DNA of 64,000 nucleotides, taken from NCBI GenBank assembly GCA_016298065.1, contig JAEDDN010000006.1, forward strand, positions 28,626-92,625, written 5' to 3'. The translations under genes were made by a program, and so were the position numbers. The notes below the pieces were generated by a model. That model was not told the DNA's origin. It made no database searches and saw only the letters and a program-made list of their open reading frames with translations. The first letter of the stretch is position 1, and every line of letters starts with the position of its first letter. This DNA is from Oscillospiraceae bacterium (lineage in GTDB: Bacteria > Bacillota > Clostridia > Oscillospirales > Ruminococcaceae). Below are positions 24,419 through 32,866 of the stretch, in pieces.

Positions 24419-24440
24419 GTTATACTAAAATAAGTATAAC
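24419..24440. promoter_or_regulatory. Palindrome 2 overlapping the nadBC -10 region
   Basis: Perfect 8-bp arms GTTATACT / AGTATAAC with a 6-bp spacer. It contains TATACT (24421-24426), the likely -10, so a bound protein would block transcription. Its ends GTTAT..ATAAC match palindrome 1, 72 bp upstream. Confidence 0.5.
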
Positions 24441-24467
24441 CTTTGAATTGTTGAGGAAGTGAACGTA

Positions 24468-25919
24468 ATGCAAAAAGACTATGATGTTGTTATTGTCGGC
24501 AGCGGTGTTGCAGGCTTATACGGCGCACTTAATTTAGATAAAAATCTTAAGGTTCTGCTCGTGTGTAAAAGAGAGCTTCAGCTAAGTAATTCCTCGCTCG
24601 CTCAGGGCGGAATTGCGTCGGTTTTGGATAAGCAAAACGACAGTATCGAAGCGCATATTAAGGACACTCTTATTGCAGGCGGTTACAAAAACAATCCTCA
24701 AACCACCGAAATACTGGCAAATCAAGGTCCAAAGGAGCTTTTAAAGCTAATAGACTACGGCGTTTGCTTTGACAAAAATCCCGACGGCTCTTTGCACGCA
24801 ACCTTAGAGGGCGGACATTCAAAGCCGAGAATTTATCATCACAAGGATTCTACAGGTAAAGAAGTAGTAGACAAGCTTTTGGCTTCGGTGTTAAAACTTG
24901 AAAATGTCGAATTTGCCGAAAATGCCGTGGTTTGCGGTATAAAGCATAACGAAAACTTTTCTTTTGATATTCTTTCAGACGGACGTCATCAGTATGTAAA
25001 TTCGCACTTTTGCCTTTTGGCAACAGGCGGTATCGGCAGAGTTTACGAATATACCACAAACTCTAAAAACGCAACCGGCGACGGTATTGCCTTGGCATAC
25101 GAATTAGGCGCTAAAATTTCTCAGCTTTCATATATACAGTTTCACCCGACTGCTTTTGCCAACGAAAAAACCAGAGAGAGCTTTTTAATAAGCGAATCGG
25201 TTAGAGGTGAGGGCGCACATCTTTTGAACTTTAGCGGCGAGCGCTTTATGCAAAAGTATGACGAGCGTCTTGAATTAGCGCCCAGAGATGTTGTTTCACG
25301 CAGTATCATTATGGAGGAAAAGGCGACCGGTTCAAACCGTTTTTATATTGATATTTCGCATAAGGACAGCGAATTTATAATAAACCGCTTCCCTATGATT
25401 TATAAAAATCTTTTGGGACAGGGCTTTGATATGACAAAGCAAAAAATCCCCGTTTATCCGTGCCAGCACTATTTGATGGGCGGTATAAACGTAGACGCAG
25501 ACGCCAAAACAAGCATTAAAAATCTCTACGCCGCAGGTGAATGTGCAAATACGGGAGTTCACGGCAACAACCGCCTTGCAAGTAATTCTCTGCTTGAGGG
25601 GCTTGTGTTCTCTCACAGGGCGGCAAAATCCATTAACCGCTTGGCAAAAGAATATAAAAATAAGCCTCTTTGCTCGGCTCAGTTCCCTGAGGACAATAAC
25701 AAAAACATTCTGCCTCACGGTATACGCACAAAGGCAAGAAGCATTATACAAAATTCATATTTTGTAATACCTGATAAGGCGGCTATCAAAGAGGGCTTTG
25801 AGAGTGTATGCGAGCTTATGAAGCTACTGAAAGAAGGCGACTACAAGGTTGACCTTGACTTTGTCGAAGCAAGAAGTATTGTGACTATAGTATATCTCAT
25901 ATTAAAAGAAGTTTTGTAA
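24468..25919 (+). CDS. nadB: L-aspartate oxidase
   Basis: This FAD enzyme oxidises L-aspartate to iminoaspartate, the first step of de novo NAD synthesis. Visible are the FAD motif VIVGSGVAGLYGALNL, NSSLAQGGIAS, HxxGGHS-like EGGHSKPRI, GRVYEYTTNS, QFHPTA, ESVRGEGAHL, PCQHYLMGGI and GECANTGVHGNNRLASNSLLEG. The C-terminal helical part is short (about 483 residues in all). I chose the ATG at 24468 (GAGGAAG 8 bp upstream) over a GTG at 24459. nadC follows after 11 bp; nadA is not in the window, so quinolinate synthase must be encoded elsewhere. Confidence 0.95.
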   Translation: MQKDYDVVIVGSGVAGLYGALNLDKNLKVLLVCKRELQLSNSSLAQGGIASVLDKQNDSIEAHIKDTLIAGGYKNNPQTTEILANQGPKELLKLIDYGVCFDKNPDGSLHATLEGGHSKPRIYHHKDSTGKEVVDKLLASVLKLENVEFAENAVVCGIKHNENFSFDILSDGRHQYVNSHFCLLATGGIGRVYEYTTNSKNATGDGIALAYELGAKISQLSYIQFHPTAFANEKTRESFLISESVRGEGAHLLNFSGERFMQKYDERLELAPRDVVSRSIIMEEKATGSNRFYIDISHKDSEFIINRFPMIYKNLLGQGFDMTKQKIPVYPCQHYLMGGINVDADAKTSIKNLYAAGECANTGVHGNNRLASNSLLEGLVFSHRAAKSINRLAKEYKNKPLCSAQFPEDNNKNILPHGIRTKARSIIQNSYFVIPDKAAIKEGFESVCELMKLLKEGDYKVDLDFVEARSIVTIVYLILKEVL

Positions 25920-25930
25920 GGAGGAAAAAG

Positions 25931-26770
25931 ATGTTATCACAGTTTTATATAGACGACCTTATTAAAACAGCACTCACAGAGGATATCCACTACATAGACG
26001 TAACCTCTGACCTTTTGCTTGACGATAATGATGTCTCGACCGCAAAATTTATCGCTAAGGCAGACGGAGTACTCGCAGGCGGTAAGATTGCCATGAGAGT
26101 ATTCGAGCTTATAGACAAGGATATAGCTTCGGCTCTTTTAAAGTCAGACGGCGACGAAATTAAAAAAGGCGATGTAATAGCCACCCTTAAGGGCCGTACA
26201 AAGTCGCTTTTAAAGGGTGAGAGAAGCGCACTTAACATTATGTGTCATATGTCGGCAGTTGCAACGCGTACCCGTGAGTGCGTAAAGCTCGTTGAAGGTA
26301 CAAACGCTTCGGTTGCCTGCACGAGAAAAACGCTTCCCGGACTAAGACCTATACAAAAATATGCCGTAATGGTCGGCGGAGGCAAAAACCACCGCTATAA
26401 CCTAAGCGACGCCGCTATGTTAAAGGATAACCACATAGACGCATACGGTTCTATAACAAGTGCGGTAAACGCCTTGAGAGAAAAGGTCGGCCATATGGTT
26501 AAAATCGAGGTGGAAACACGCACCCTCGAAGAATTAAAAGAAGCGCTTGCAGTCAACGTAGATGTCATTATGCTCGACAATATGGACTTAGACACAATGG
26601 CTAAAGCCGTAAAAATCACAAACGGTAAGGCAAAGCTTGAAGCAAGCGGTAACATCACTAAGGAGAATATCGCGGACGTTGCCAAAACAGGCGTAGATAT
26701 TATTTCTCTCGGCGCACTCACCCATTCGGTAGAATGTTTTGATGTTTCAATGAAAATTACAAAAGAATAA
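25931..26770 (+). CDS. nadC: Nicotinate-nucleotide pyrophosphorylase (quinolinate phosphoribosyltransferase)
   Basis: It converts quinolinate and PRPP to nicotinate mononucleotide, CO2 and PPi. Visible are the LKGERSALNIMCHMSAVAT region, ACTRKTLPGLR, GGGKNHRYNL, the KDNHI motif, EVETRTLEEL, IMLDNM and LEASGNI. At 279 residues it is complete. AAGGAGG precedes the ATG, 11 bp after nadB, so the two form an operon ending at the 26777 terminator. Confidence 0.97.
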   Translation: MLSQFYIDDLIKTALTEDIHYIDVTSDLLLDDNDVSTAKFIAKADGVLAGGKIAMRVFELIDKDIASALLKSDGDEIKKGDVIATLKGRTKSLLKGERSALNIMCHMSAVATRTRECVKLVEGTNASVACTRKTLPGLRPIQKYAVMVGGGKNHRYNLSDAAMLKDNHIDAYGSITSAVNALREKVGHMVKIEVETRTLEELKEALAVNVDVIMLDNMDLDTMAKAVKITNGKAKLEASGNITKENIADVAKTGVDIISLGALTHSVECFDVSMKITKE

Positions 26771-26776
26771 AAAATT

Positions 26777-26810
26777 AACTCTGCCTGACAATTTAGGCAG
26801 AGTTTTCATT
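26777..26810 (+). terminator. nadBC terminator
   Basis: AACTCTGCCT / AGGCAGAGTT stem followed by a T-rich tract. Confidence 0.85.
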
Positions 26811-26821
26811 TGCAAAATAAA

Positions 26822-26849
26822 AACGCCCGAAGCTTTCGCTTCGGGCGTT
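26822..26849 (-). terminator. tRNA-Glu terminator
   Basis: AACGCCCGAAGC / GCTTCGGGCGTT stem directly behind the tRNA 3' end, with a minus-strand U tract from the A-rich 26814-26822. Confidence 0.85.
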
Positions 26850-26924
26850 TGGCACTCCGTAGGGGAGTTGAACCCCTGCTTCAAGAATGAGAATCTTGCG
26901 TGTTAACCACTTCACTAACGGAGC
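26850..26924 (-). tRNA. tRNA-Glu (CUC)
   Basis: Minus strand: acceptor GCTCCGT / ACGGAGT, anticodon stem CAAGA / TCTTG with loop TTCTCAT, so the anticodon is CTC (plus-strand GAG at 26889-26891). The T arm is GGGG TTCAACT CCCC, and the 3' end GCCA encodes CCA. The CUC isoacceptor reads GAG only. Confidence 0.93.
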
Positions 26925-26945
26925 ATATTTTTACCGACGAAATAT

Positions 26946-26974
26946 ATTATATATTATTTAAAGGGGTTTGTCAA
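26946..26974 (-). promoter_or_regulatory. tRNA-Glu promoter
   Basis: Full consensus on the minus strand: TTGACA (26969-26974), 17 bp, TATAAT (26946-26951), 22 bp before the tRNA. Confidence 0.9.
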
Positions 26975-27021
26975 ATGTTTTTAAAGGGCAATTATTATAT
27001 TACTTTTGTCTTTAAATTTTT

Positions 27022-27052
27022 ATTCCGCCCTGCTTTTGAAGCGGGGCGGAAT
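27022..27052 (-). terminator. Terminator of the HIT gene
   Basis: ATTCCGCCCTGCTT pairs with AAGCGGGGCGGAAT (one G-T pair), with A/T-rich flank giving a U tract on the minus strand. Confidence 0.75.
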
Positions 27053-27065
27053 ATTACTTTTTCTG

Positions 27066-27407
27066 TTAGCCCGGAGGCCACGCAAGCGAACGCTTGCCCA
27101 AAACGTGAAAATGCATATGCGGTACGGTTTGACCGCCGTCTTTTCCGACGTTGGTAACCACTCTGTAGCCGTCTGTAAGCTCTAAATCTTCTGCAAGCTT
27201 GGCAATAACCTTAAAGATATGCCCTACCGTTTTTTCATTATCGTCAGTTACCTTAGCGGCGCTTTCGATATGCTCTTTCGGTATAACCAAAAAATGTACG
27301 GGAGCCTTAGGGTCAATGTCATAAAAGGCATAGCACTTATCGTCCTCGTATATCTTTTTGGAAGGTATCTCGCCTGCAACTATCTTGCAAAACAAGCAGT
27401 CAGACAT
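27066..27407 (-). CDS. HIT family protein (HinT-like purine nucleoside phosphoramidase)
   Basis: The 113-residue histidine-triad protein hydrolyses adenosine phosphoramidates (family knowledge). An N-terminal CLFCKIVAGEIPSK segment, FYDIDPKAPVHFLVIPKEH, NVGKDGGQTVPHMHFHVLG with the HxHxHxx triad, and a C-terminal LAWPPG match HinT closely. It lies 24 bp after alaS on the same strand, so it may be co-transcribed with it. GGAGGAGAT precedes the ATG. Confidence 0.94.
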   Translation of the reverse strand: MSDCLFCKIVAGEIPSKKIYEDDKCYAFYDIDPKAPVHFLVIPKEHIESAAKVTDDNEKTVGHIFKVIAKLAEDLELTDGYRVVTNVGKDGGQTVPHMHFHVLGKRSLAWPPG

Positions 27408-27431
27408 ATTATCTCCTCCTTTAAAGTGTTT

Positions 27432-30065
27432 TTATAACATTTCTTCAACAATTTTTTCTACGGCGTTTATAGCTTCACTTATCTTTGACTTGTCGCCCAC
27501 ACCTGCCATAGCGCTGTCGGGGCGTCCTCCGCCGTTACCGTCTGTAACCATAGCTACGGCTTTTACGATTTTGCCTGCGTTAGCACCTTTTTTAACTGCG
27601 CCCTTGCCGCATACGCATAAAATGTTTGATTTATCGTTGTTTGTGCCGATAAACACGCCCACTATATCCTCGGATTTATCTCTTATATTATCGCCGAGTG
27701 TTCTCAGTGTGTCTGGCTTTATGTCGTTTAATACCGCAGTTACAACCTTAACGCCCTTTATTTCGGTAGCGTTGTCGGCAATAGAATTAAACTGCTGTGA
27801 AGCAAGCTTTGAGTTAAGTTTATCAATTTCGTTTGATTTTTCCTTTAATTCTGCACTTAAGGATACACACTTATCTGCAAGCTCGTTTGGATTTGAAAGC
27901 TTAAGTGCCGCAGCCGCTTTATTTATAAGGTCGTTGTCACTATATATAAGCTCTAAAACTTCCGTACCTGTTTTAGCCTCAATACGTCTTACGCCCGAAG
28001 CAACAGAGGATTCGCTTACAATTTTAAAAAGTCCGATTTTAGCTGTGTTATCAATATGTGTACCTCCGCAAAATTCCACAGAATAATCGCCGGCACTTAC
28101 TACTCTTACGGTTTCTCCGTATTTTTCGCCAAAGAGCGCCATGGCGCCTGTCTTTTTAGCTTTGTCGATACTCATTTCTTTGGTTACAACCTCTAAGCCC
28201 GATAAAATCTGTTCGTTTACTTCTTTCTCTACCCTTCTTATCTGCTCGGGAGTTAATGCTTCAAAGTGAGAGAAGTCAAAACGCATTGTGTCGGCGTTTA
28301 CAAGCTGGCCTGCCTGATGAACGTGCTCGCCCAAAATCTTTCTGAGCGCTGCTTGTAAAAGGTGCGCAGAGGTATGGTTTCTTCTTGTAGCGTCACGAAT
28401 AGCTTTATCTACTGTCAATGTAACGGTATCGTCCACCGCAATATTTCCGCTTGTAATCTCTAAAGAATGCAGGTAAAGCCCGCCGGTTGTCTTTTGTACG
28501 TCTGTTACCTTAGCCTCAAAGCCGTTTGCGGTGATAATACCCTTATCGGCAGCCTGACCGCCGCTTTCGGCATAAAACGGAGTTTTATCGGTAACGATAA
28601 CAGCCTTATTTGGTGCGCTTACACTTCCTACGCCCTCGCCGTCGAGCACAATCGCAAGCACCTTACCGCTTGTAGTTAAGGTTTCATATCCCACAAACTC
28701 GGTCTTTTGTCCGTCAAGGCTTAAAAGCTCGTCCGCCCAGGCAACATCAGCCTGTGACATTCTTGCCTTTCTTGCTCTGTCCTTTTGCTCTTTCATCAAG
28801 CTGTAAAAGCTTTCTTCGTCAATAGTCATACCGTTTTCGGCAATAATCTCTTGAGTTAAATCTATCGGGAAGCCGTAAGTATCGTAAAGCTTAAAGGCAT
28901 TTTCGCCCGATAATACGGTGTCGCCTTTTGCCTTTAATTCCTCTATAAGCTCGCCCAAAAGTGCAAAGCCCTTGTTTATTGTTTTGTTAAAGCTTTCTTC
29001 CTCAAACTTAATTGCCTTTATAATGTAATCTTCTTTTTCCTTAAGCTCAGGGTAAGCGCTTTCATTTTCTTTTATAACGGTTTTTGCAACCTCATATAAA
29101 AACGGCTTTTCGATACCTAATAATCTGCCGTGACGTGCGGCACGTCTTAAAAGACGTCTTAACACATATCCTCTGCCCTCGTTGGAGGCGGTAATGCCGT
29201 CTGAAATCATAAATACGGTGCTGCGGATATGGTCGGTTATTACTCTGAGCGAAATATCTTTTTTATCGTCGTCGTGATATTTTACATTTGCGATTTGTGA
29301 TATGTGCTTCATTATATTCTGCACGGTATCAACCTCAAAAAGATTGTTTACTCCCTGCATAATGCACGCAAGTCTTTCAAGGCCCATACCCGTATCAATG
29401 TTCGGGTGCTCAAGAGGAGTGTAGTTTCCGTTGCCGTCGTTGTCAAACTGGCTGAACACAAGGTTCCAAAACTCAACATAACGGTCACAGTCACAGCCTA
29501 CGGCACAGTCGGGTTTGCCGCAGCCGTTTTCCTCGCCTCTGTCAAAATATATCTCTGAGCAAGGACCGCACGGACCTGCTCCGATTTCCCAGAAGTTATC
29601 CTCTTTACCCAAGCGGACAATTCTGTCGGGAGAAACACCTACTTCGTTTACCCAAATATCTTTGGTTTCGTCGTCGTCCTCATAAATTGATACCCAAAGT
29701 CTGTCTATGGGGAGCTTTAACTCTTCGGTGATAAATTCCCACGCCCACTTTGTAGCCTCGTGCTTAAAATAATCGCCGAAAGAAAAGTTTCCGAGCATTT
29801 CAAAATATGTGCCGTGACGTGCGGTTTTACCTACATTCTCGATATCGGGCGTTCTTATACATTTTTGGCAGGTGGTTACTCTTTTATTCGGAGGCGTATC
29901 CTGACCTAAAAACCATTTTTTCATCGGCGCCATACCCGAATTTATAAGCAGTAAGCTGTTGTCGCCCTGAGGTAAAAGCGGAAAGCTCGGCAGTCTTGTA
30001 TGCGCCTTACTTTCAAAGAAGGATAAAAATTTTTCTCTCAATTCGTTTAAACCTGTGTACTCCAT
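27432..30065 (-). CDS. alaS: Alanyl-tRNA synthetase
   Basis: It charges tRNA-Ala. At 877 residues it is full length. Order: class II catalytic core (ELREKFLSFFESKAHTRLPSFPLLP, NSGMAPMKKWFLG, CGPCSEIYFDRG), tRNA recognition region, editing domain (RNHTSAHLLQAALR and CGGTHIDNTAKIG zinc/editing motifs), coiled coil (about 715-770) and the C-terminal DHHA1 domain ending GNGGGRPDSAMAG. I chose the ATG at 30065 (GGTGA upstream). A longer in-frame start at 30143 would lie inside the T-box terminator and is rejected. It is controlled by the T-box leader. Confidence 0.97.
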   Translation of the reverse strand: MEYTGLNELREKFLSFFESKAHTRLPSFPLLPQGDNSLLLINSGMAPMKKWFLGQDTPPNKRVTTCQKCIRTPDIENVGKTARHGTYFEMLGNFSFGDYFKHEATKWAWEFITEELKLPIDRLWVSIYEDDDETKDIWVNEVGVSPDRIVRLGKEDNFWEIGAGPCGPCSEIYFDRGEENGCGKPDCAVGCDCDRYVEFWNLVFSQFDNDGNGNYTPLEHPNIDTGMGLERLACIMQGVNNLFEVDTVQNIMKHISQIANVKYHDDDKKDISLRVITDHIRSTVFMISDGITASNEGRGYVLRRLLRRAARHGRLLGIEKPFLYEVAKTVIKENESAYPELKEKEDYIIKAIKFEEESFNKTINKGFALLGELIEELKAKGDTVLSGENAFKLYDTYGFPIDLTQEIIAENGMTIDEESFYSLMKEQKDRARKARMSQADVAWADELLSLDGQKTEFVGYETLTTSGKVLAIVLDGEGVGSVSAPNKAVIVTDKTPFYAESGGQAADKGIITANGFEAKVTDVQKTTGGLYLHSLEITSGNIAVDDTVTLTVDKAIRDATRRNHTSAHLLQAALRKILGEHVHQAGQLVNADTMRFDFSHFEALTPEQIRRVEKEVNEQILSGLEVVTKEMSIDKAKKTGAMALFGEKYGETVRVVSAGDYSVEFCGGTHIDNTAKIGLFKIVSESSVASGVRRIEAKTGTEVLELIYSDNDLINKAAAALKLSNPNELADKCVSLSAELKEKSNEIDKLNSKLASQQFNSIADNATEIKGVKVVTAVLNDIKPDTLRTLGDNIRDKSEDIVGVFIGTNNDKSNILCVCGKGAVKKGANAGKIVKAVAMVTDGNGGGRPDSAMAGVGDKSKISEAINAVEKIVEEML

Positions 30066-30090
30066 GAAAATCACCTTTTTCAAATAAAAA

Positions 30091-30334
30091 TATAAAAAGC
30101 CTGCCTCCCACATGGGACGACAGGCAAAATATCGTGGTACCACCCAAATTGCAACGGCAAAATTACCGTTACCTCTTAAAACACCTTAACGCAGATTTAC
30201 GGTACGGCTCGTCGCCGACAGCTCGAAGGGCGGCTCTTAAAGCACGGTCGCTAAAGGTCTTGCACCAAATAACCTTTTCTCTTAAAACGCCACTGCCTTA
30301 ATTTTTCCTCGTCACAGCCTTTAATTTACTTATT
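30091..30334 (-). promoter_or_regulatory. T-box leader (tRNA-Ala sensing) of alaS
   Basis: The minus-strand transcript holds the T-box core GGGTGGTACCACG (30145-30133) about 70 nt before alaS. It is followed by a terminator stem GCCTGTC..GGCAGGC with U run (30127-30091) and preceded by about 190 nt of stem I-III sequence. The T-box bulge would pair with the uncharged tRNA-Ala acceptor and form the antiterminator. A GCT triplet at 30243-30241 is a possible Ala specifier, but I could not place it in a folded stem I with certainty. Confidence 0.9.
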
Positions 30335-30340
30335 AAATTT

Positions 30341-30369
30341 ATTATAGTGTCGAAGTCTTTTTTTGTCAA
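30341..30369 (-). promoter_or_regulatory. alaS T-box promoter
   Basis: Full consensus on the minus strand: TTGACA (30364-30369), 17 bp, TATAAT (30341-30346). Confidence 0.92.
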
Positions 30370-30442
30370 CCGCTTTAAAATACATTGGTAAGCATATTGC
30401 CTAAAACGCCTTAAATTTATGTCACATTATAAGATATTTTGG

Positions 30443-30471
30443 TTGCCTTATCGGGTGGGGGTTGGTATAAT
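30443..30471 (+). promoter_or_regulatory. Promoter of the Toprim/DUF4093 gene
   Basis: TTGCCT (30443-30448), 17 bp, TATAAT (30466-30471), divergent from the alaS promoter. Confidence 0.75.
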
Positions 30472-30504
30472 GTAAGTATAAACTTAAAAAGTCGGTGATA
30501 GACC

Positions 30505-31098
30505 TTGATTAAGGTTAAAAGAGCCGTTGTCACAGAAGGCAAGTACGATAAAATAAAGCTTAGCGGACTTATTGACGGCATTATAATAAAAACAGACGGC
30601 TTTGGCGTTTTTAAGGATAAGGAAAAACAAAGCCTGATTAAAGCCTTGGCTCAAAGCGTAGGGCTTATAGTTATAACAGACTCTGACGTCGCAGGCTTTA
30701 AGATAAGAAACTTTATAAAGTCGATTGCGCCAAGCGGCGATATAATAAATCTTTATATACCTCAAATTTCGGGCAAGGAAAAAAGAAAAGCCTCTCCCTC
30801 AAAGGAGGGCACTCTCGGCGTTGAGGGAATAGATGAAAAAATTTTACTCGATATTTTTAAAAAAAGCGGCGTTGACGCTGAAATATCATCCGAAAGCCCT
30901 TCGCAAAGAAAAATAACAAAGCTCGATTTTTATAATATGGGGCTTACGGGCAAGGAAAACAGCAAAGCCTTACGCCTAAGGCTTTTAGATGAACTTAACC
31001 TCCCCGAATATTTATCCGCCAACGCTTTGCTCGAGATTATAAACACTCTTTTAAGCTATGACGAATTTATAAAAATAACCGAAAAACTAAAATCTTAA
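30505..31098 (+). CDS. Toprim-DUF4093 protein (ribonuclease M5-like)
   Basis: The N-terminal Toprim domain shows VVTEGKYDKIKL with the conserved Glu and ITDSDVAGFKIRNFI, a DxDxxG-type acidic motif. The C-terminal part (about 125-197) is the DUF4093 helical region (KLDFYNMGLTGKENSKALR). RNase M5 matures 5S rRNA, and this protein is similar in layout, but M5 activity is unproven. TTG start at 30505 with GGTGA 6 bp upstream. 197 residues. The gene is followed 31 bp later by the DUF3048 lipoprotein. Confidence 0.85.
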   Translation: MIKVKRAVVTEGKYDKIKLSGLIDGIIIKTDGFGVFKDKEKQSLIKALAQSVGLIVITDSDVAGFKIRNFIKSIAPSGDIINLYIPQISGKEKRKASPSKEGTLGVEGIDEKILLDIFKKSGVDAEISSESPSQRKITKLDFYNMGLTGKENSKALRLRLLDELNLPEYLSANALLEIINTLLSYDEFIKITEKLKS

Positions 31099-31129
31099 AA
31101 TAAACTAAAACCGAAAGGACGTTTTTTAA

Positions 31130-32215
31130 ATGATTAAAAAAGCTAATTTAACAAGAATTTTAAGCGCAGGAGTGGCTTTAAGCTTAATGTTTTCACTTGC
31201 AAGCTGTAAAAAGACTTCGCTTATAGCTGACGTTTCCGATGACGATACTACCTCTGAAGCTACCGTGACAGAAGAGGAAAAACAGCCCGAGAAATTAAGC
31301 TACAACATATATACCGGCGAATATGATTTAAGTAAAGACGCTGTAGGAAAACGTCCCGTGGCAGTTATGATTAACAATATAAAAGCTTCTTTACCTCAGC
31401 GTGGTATCGGCTCTGCCGACATTGTTTACGAAATGCCTGTAGAGGGCGGTTTTACAAGGCTTATGGCGGTTTTTGCGGATTACAAAAAGGCAGGCACCAT
31501 CGGCTCTGTTCGCTCGGCAAGACACGACTTTGTTGAAATGGCAGATTCACTAAACGCCATTTTTGTTCACTGGGGCGGCAGCGACTATGCTTACTCGTCG
31601 ATAAGAAATAACGGTGTTACCGACATAGACGGTATGGCATACGGCGAAACCTATTTTTATACCGATAACGCTCTTCGCTCTACAAAAGCCATAGAGCACT
31701 GCCGTTTCACCACAAGCGAGCTTATCGGAAAGGCAGTCGGCAAGCTCGGAATAAAGGAAGATAGCTCCTCAGATAGCGATATATTTAACTTTAATAAAAA
31801 TGTTGAGGTTATCTCCTATCTCGACAGCGCTTTAAATGTTTCGGTTAAATTTTCCGGAGACGTTACCGCAACCTTTACATACGACGATTCTACACAAAAG
31901 TATATTAAGGGCGAATACGGCGCAAATCAAATGGACGCCAATACAAACACTCCGGTAAGCGTTTCAAACGTATTTATACTTTATGCCGGCGTATCCTACC
32001 TCTCTGACGGCGTTCATAAGGACGTTGATTTGTCGGCAGGCACGGGCTACTATGTGACAAGGGGCTCTTACTATGCTATCACATGGCAGAAAGGCAACGC
32101 TTCCCAAAGTCTTAAATTATATGACCAAAACGGAAACGAGCTTAACGTAAACACAGGCAACAGCTGGGTTATGTTTGTGCCTAAAAATATGTCTGCAAGC
32201 ACAGTTATAGAATAA
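31130..32215 (+). CDS. DUF3048 (YerB-like) lipoprotein
   Basis: Signal peptide with lipobox LASC (Cys26), then an acidic Ser/Thr/Glu linker (about 30-55), so it is anchored outside the membrane. The DUF3048 core is clear: RPVAVMINNIKASLPQRGIGSADIVYEMPVEGGFTRLMAVF, then GSVRSARHDFVE, FVHWGGS, and a C-terminal beta domain with YYVTRGSYYAITWQKG. The biochemical role is unknown. Length 361 matches the family. GAAAGGACG precedes the ATG. Confidence 0.9.
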   Translation: MIKKANLTRILSAGVALSLMFSLASCKKTSLIADVSDDDTTSEATVTEEEKQPEKLSYNIYTGEYDLSKDAVGKRPVAVMINNIKASLPQRGIGSADIVYEMPVEGGFTRLMAVFADYKKAGTIGSVRSARHDFVEMADSLNAIFVHWGGSDYAYSSIRNNGVTDIDGMAYGETYFYTDNALRSTKAIEHCRFTTSELIGKAVGKLGIKEDSSSDSDIFNFNKNVEVISYLDSALNVSVKFSGDVTATFTYDDSTQKYIKGEYGANQMDANTNTPVSVSNVFILYAGVSYLSDGVHKDVDLSAGTGYYVTRGSYYAITWQKGNASQSLKLYDQNGNELNVNTGNSWVMFVPKNMSASTVIE

Positions 32216-32270
32216 CAAAAGTTTAAATTTATCATATAGTGTATTAAACTTTATTTTTGGAGGCTAAGTT

Positions 32271-32771
32271 ATGTTAAAAGAAATTAACATATCCGATTTA
32301 AGCTTTAACCCATTTGACAAAATCGGCAAGGACTGGTATCTTGTCACCGCCGGCGATATTTCAGACTTTAATATGATGACTGCAAGCTGGGGCGCTTTGG
32401 GAATATTCTGGGGCGAGCCTGTTGTTAACTGTTATATCCGTCCTCAGCGTTATACCCACGAGTTTATCGAAAAAAACAATCTTTTTACCGTAAGCTTTTT
32501 TGACAGTGAATATAAAAATGCTCTTAATTTCTGCGGTACTCATTCCGGCAGAGATGTTGACAAGGTAAGTGAAACTCACCTTACTCCCATAGCGCTTGAC
32601 GGCACAACCGCCTTTGAGGAAGCAAGCGTTGTGTTTATCTGCCAAAAGCTATATTCTTATGTGATTGACCCGAAAAAGTTTACCGACGCTTCAATAGACT
32701 CAAAATGGTATTCTAACAAGGATTATCACGAATGTTATTACGCTAAAATTCTAAAGGTTTACAGCAAATAG
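32271..32771 (+). CDS. Flavin reductase-like FMN-binding protein
   Basis: The 166-residue split-barrel flavin reductase-like domain shows NMMTASWGALGIFWGEPVVNCYIRPQRYTH (FMN site) and FTVSFFD..NALNFCGTHSGRDVDK, typical of the family. It probably reduces FMN/FAD or acts as a flavoprotein on an unknown substrate in the cytosol. GGAGG lies 7 bp before the ATG. No partner monooxygenase is adjacent. Confidence 0.88.
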   Translation: MLKEINISDLSFNPFDKIGKDWYLVTAGDISDFNMMTASWGALGIFWGEPVVNCYIRPQRYTHEFIEKNNLFTVSFFDSEYKNALNFCGTHSGRDVDKVSETHLTPIALDGTTAFEEASVVFICQKLYSYVIDPKKFTDASIDSKWYSNKDYHECYYAKILKVYSK

Positions 32772-32866
32772 TTAAAACTTTAAGTATATATATCTTAAAA
32801 ATATACTAAAAGTTTATAAAATTACAGCTAATTTAACTCAAATAAAATAAAGGAAGTATACTTATT

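Noticed and set aside
27358..28086. Plus-strand open frame of 242 residues
   Set aside because: It lies antisense to the alaS 3' part, has no ribosome site, and its Ser/Pro/Leu-rich product is typical of a shadow frame.
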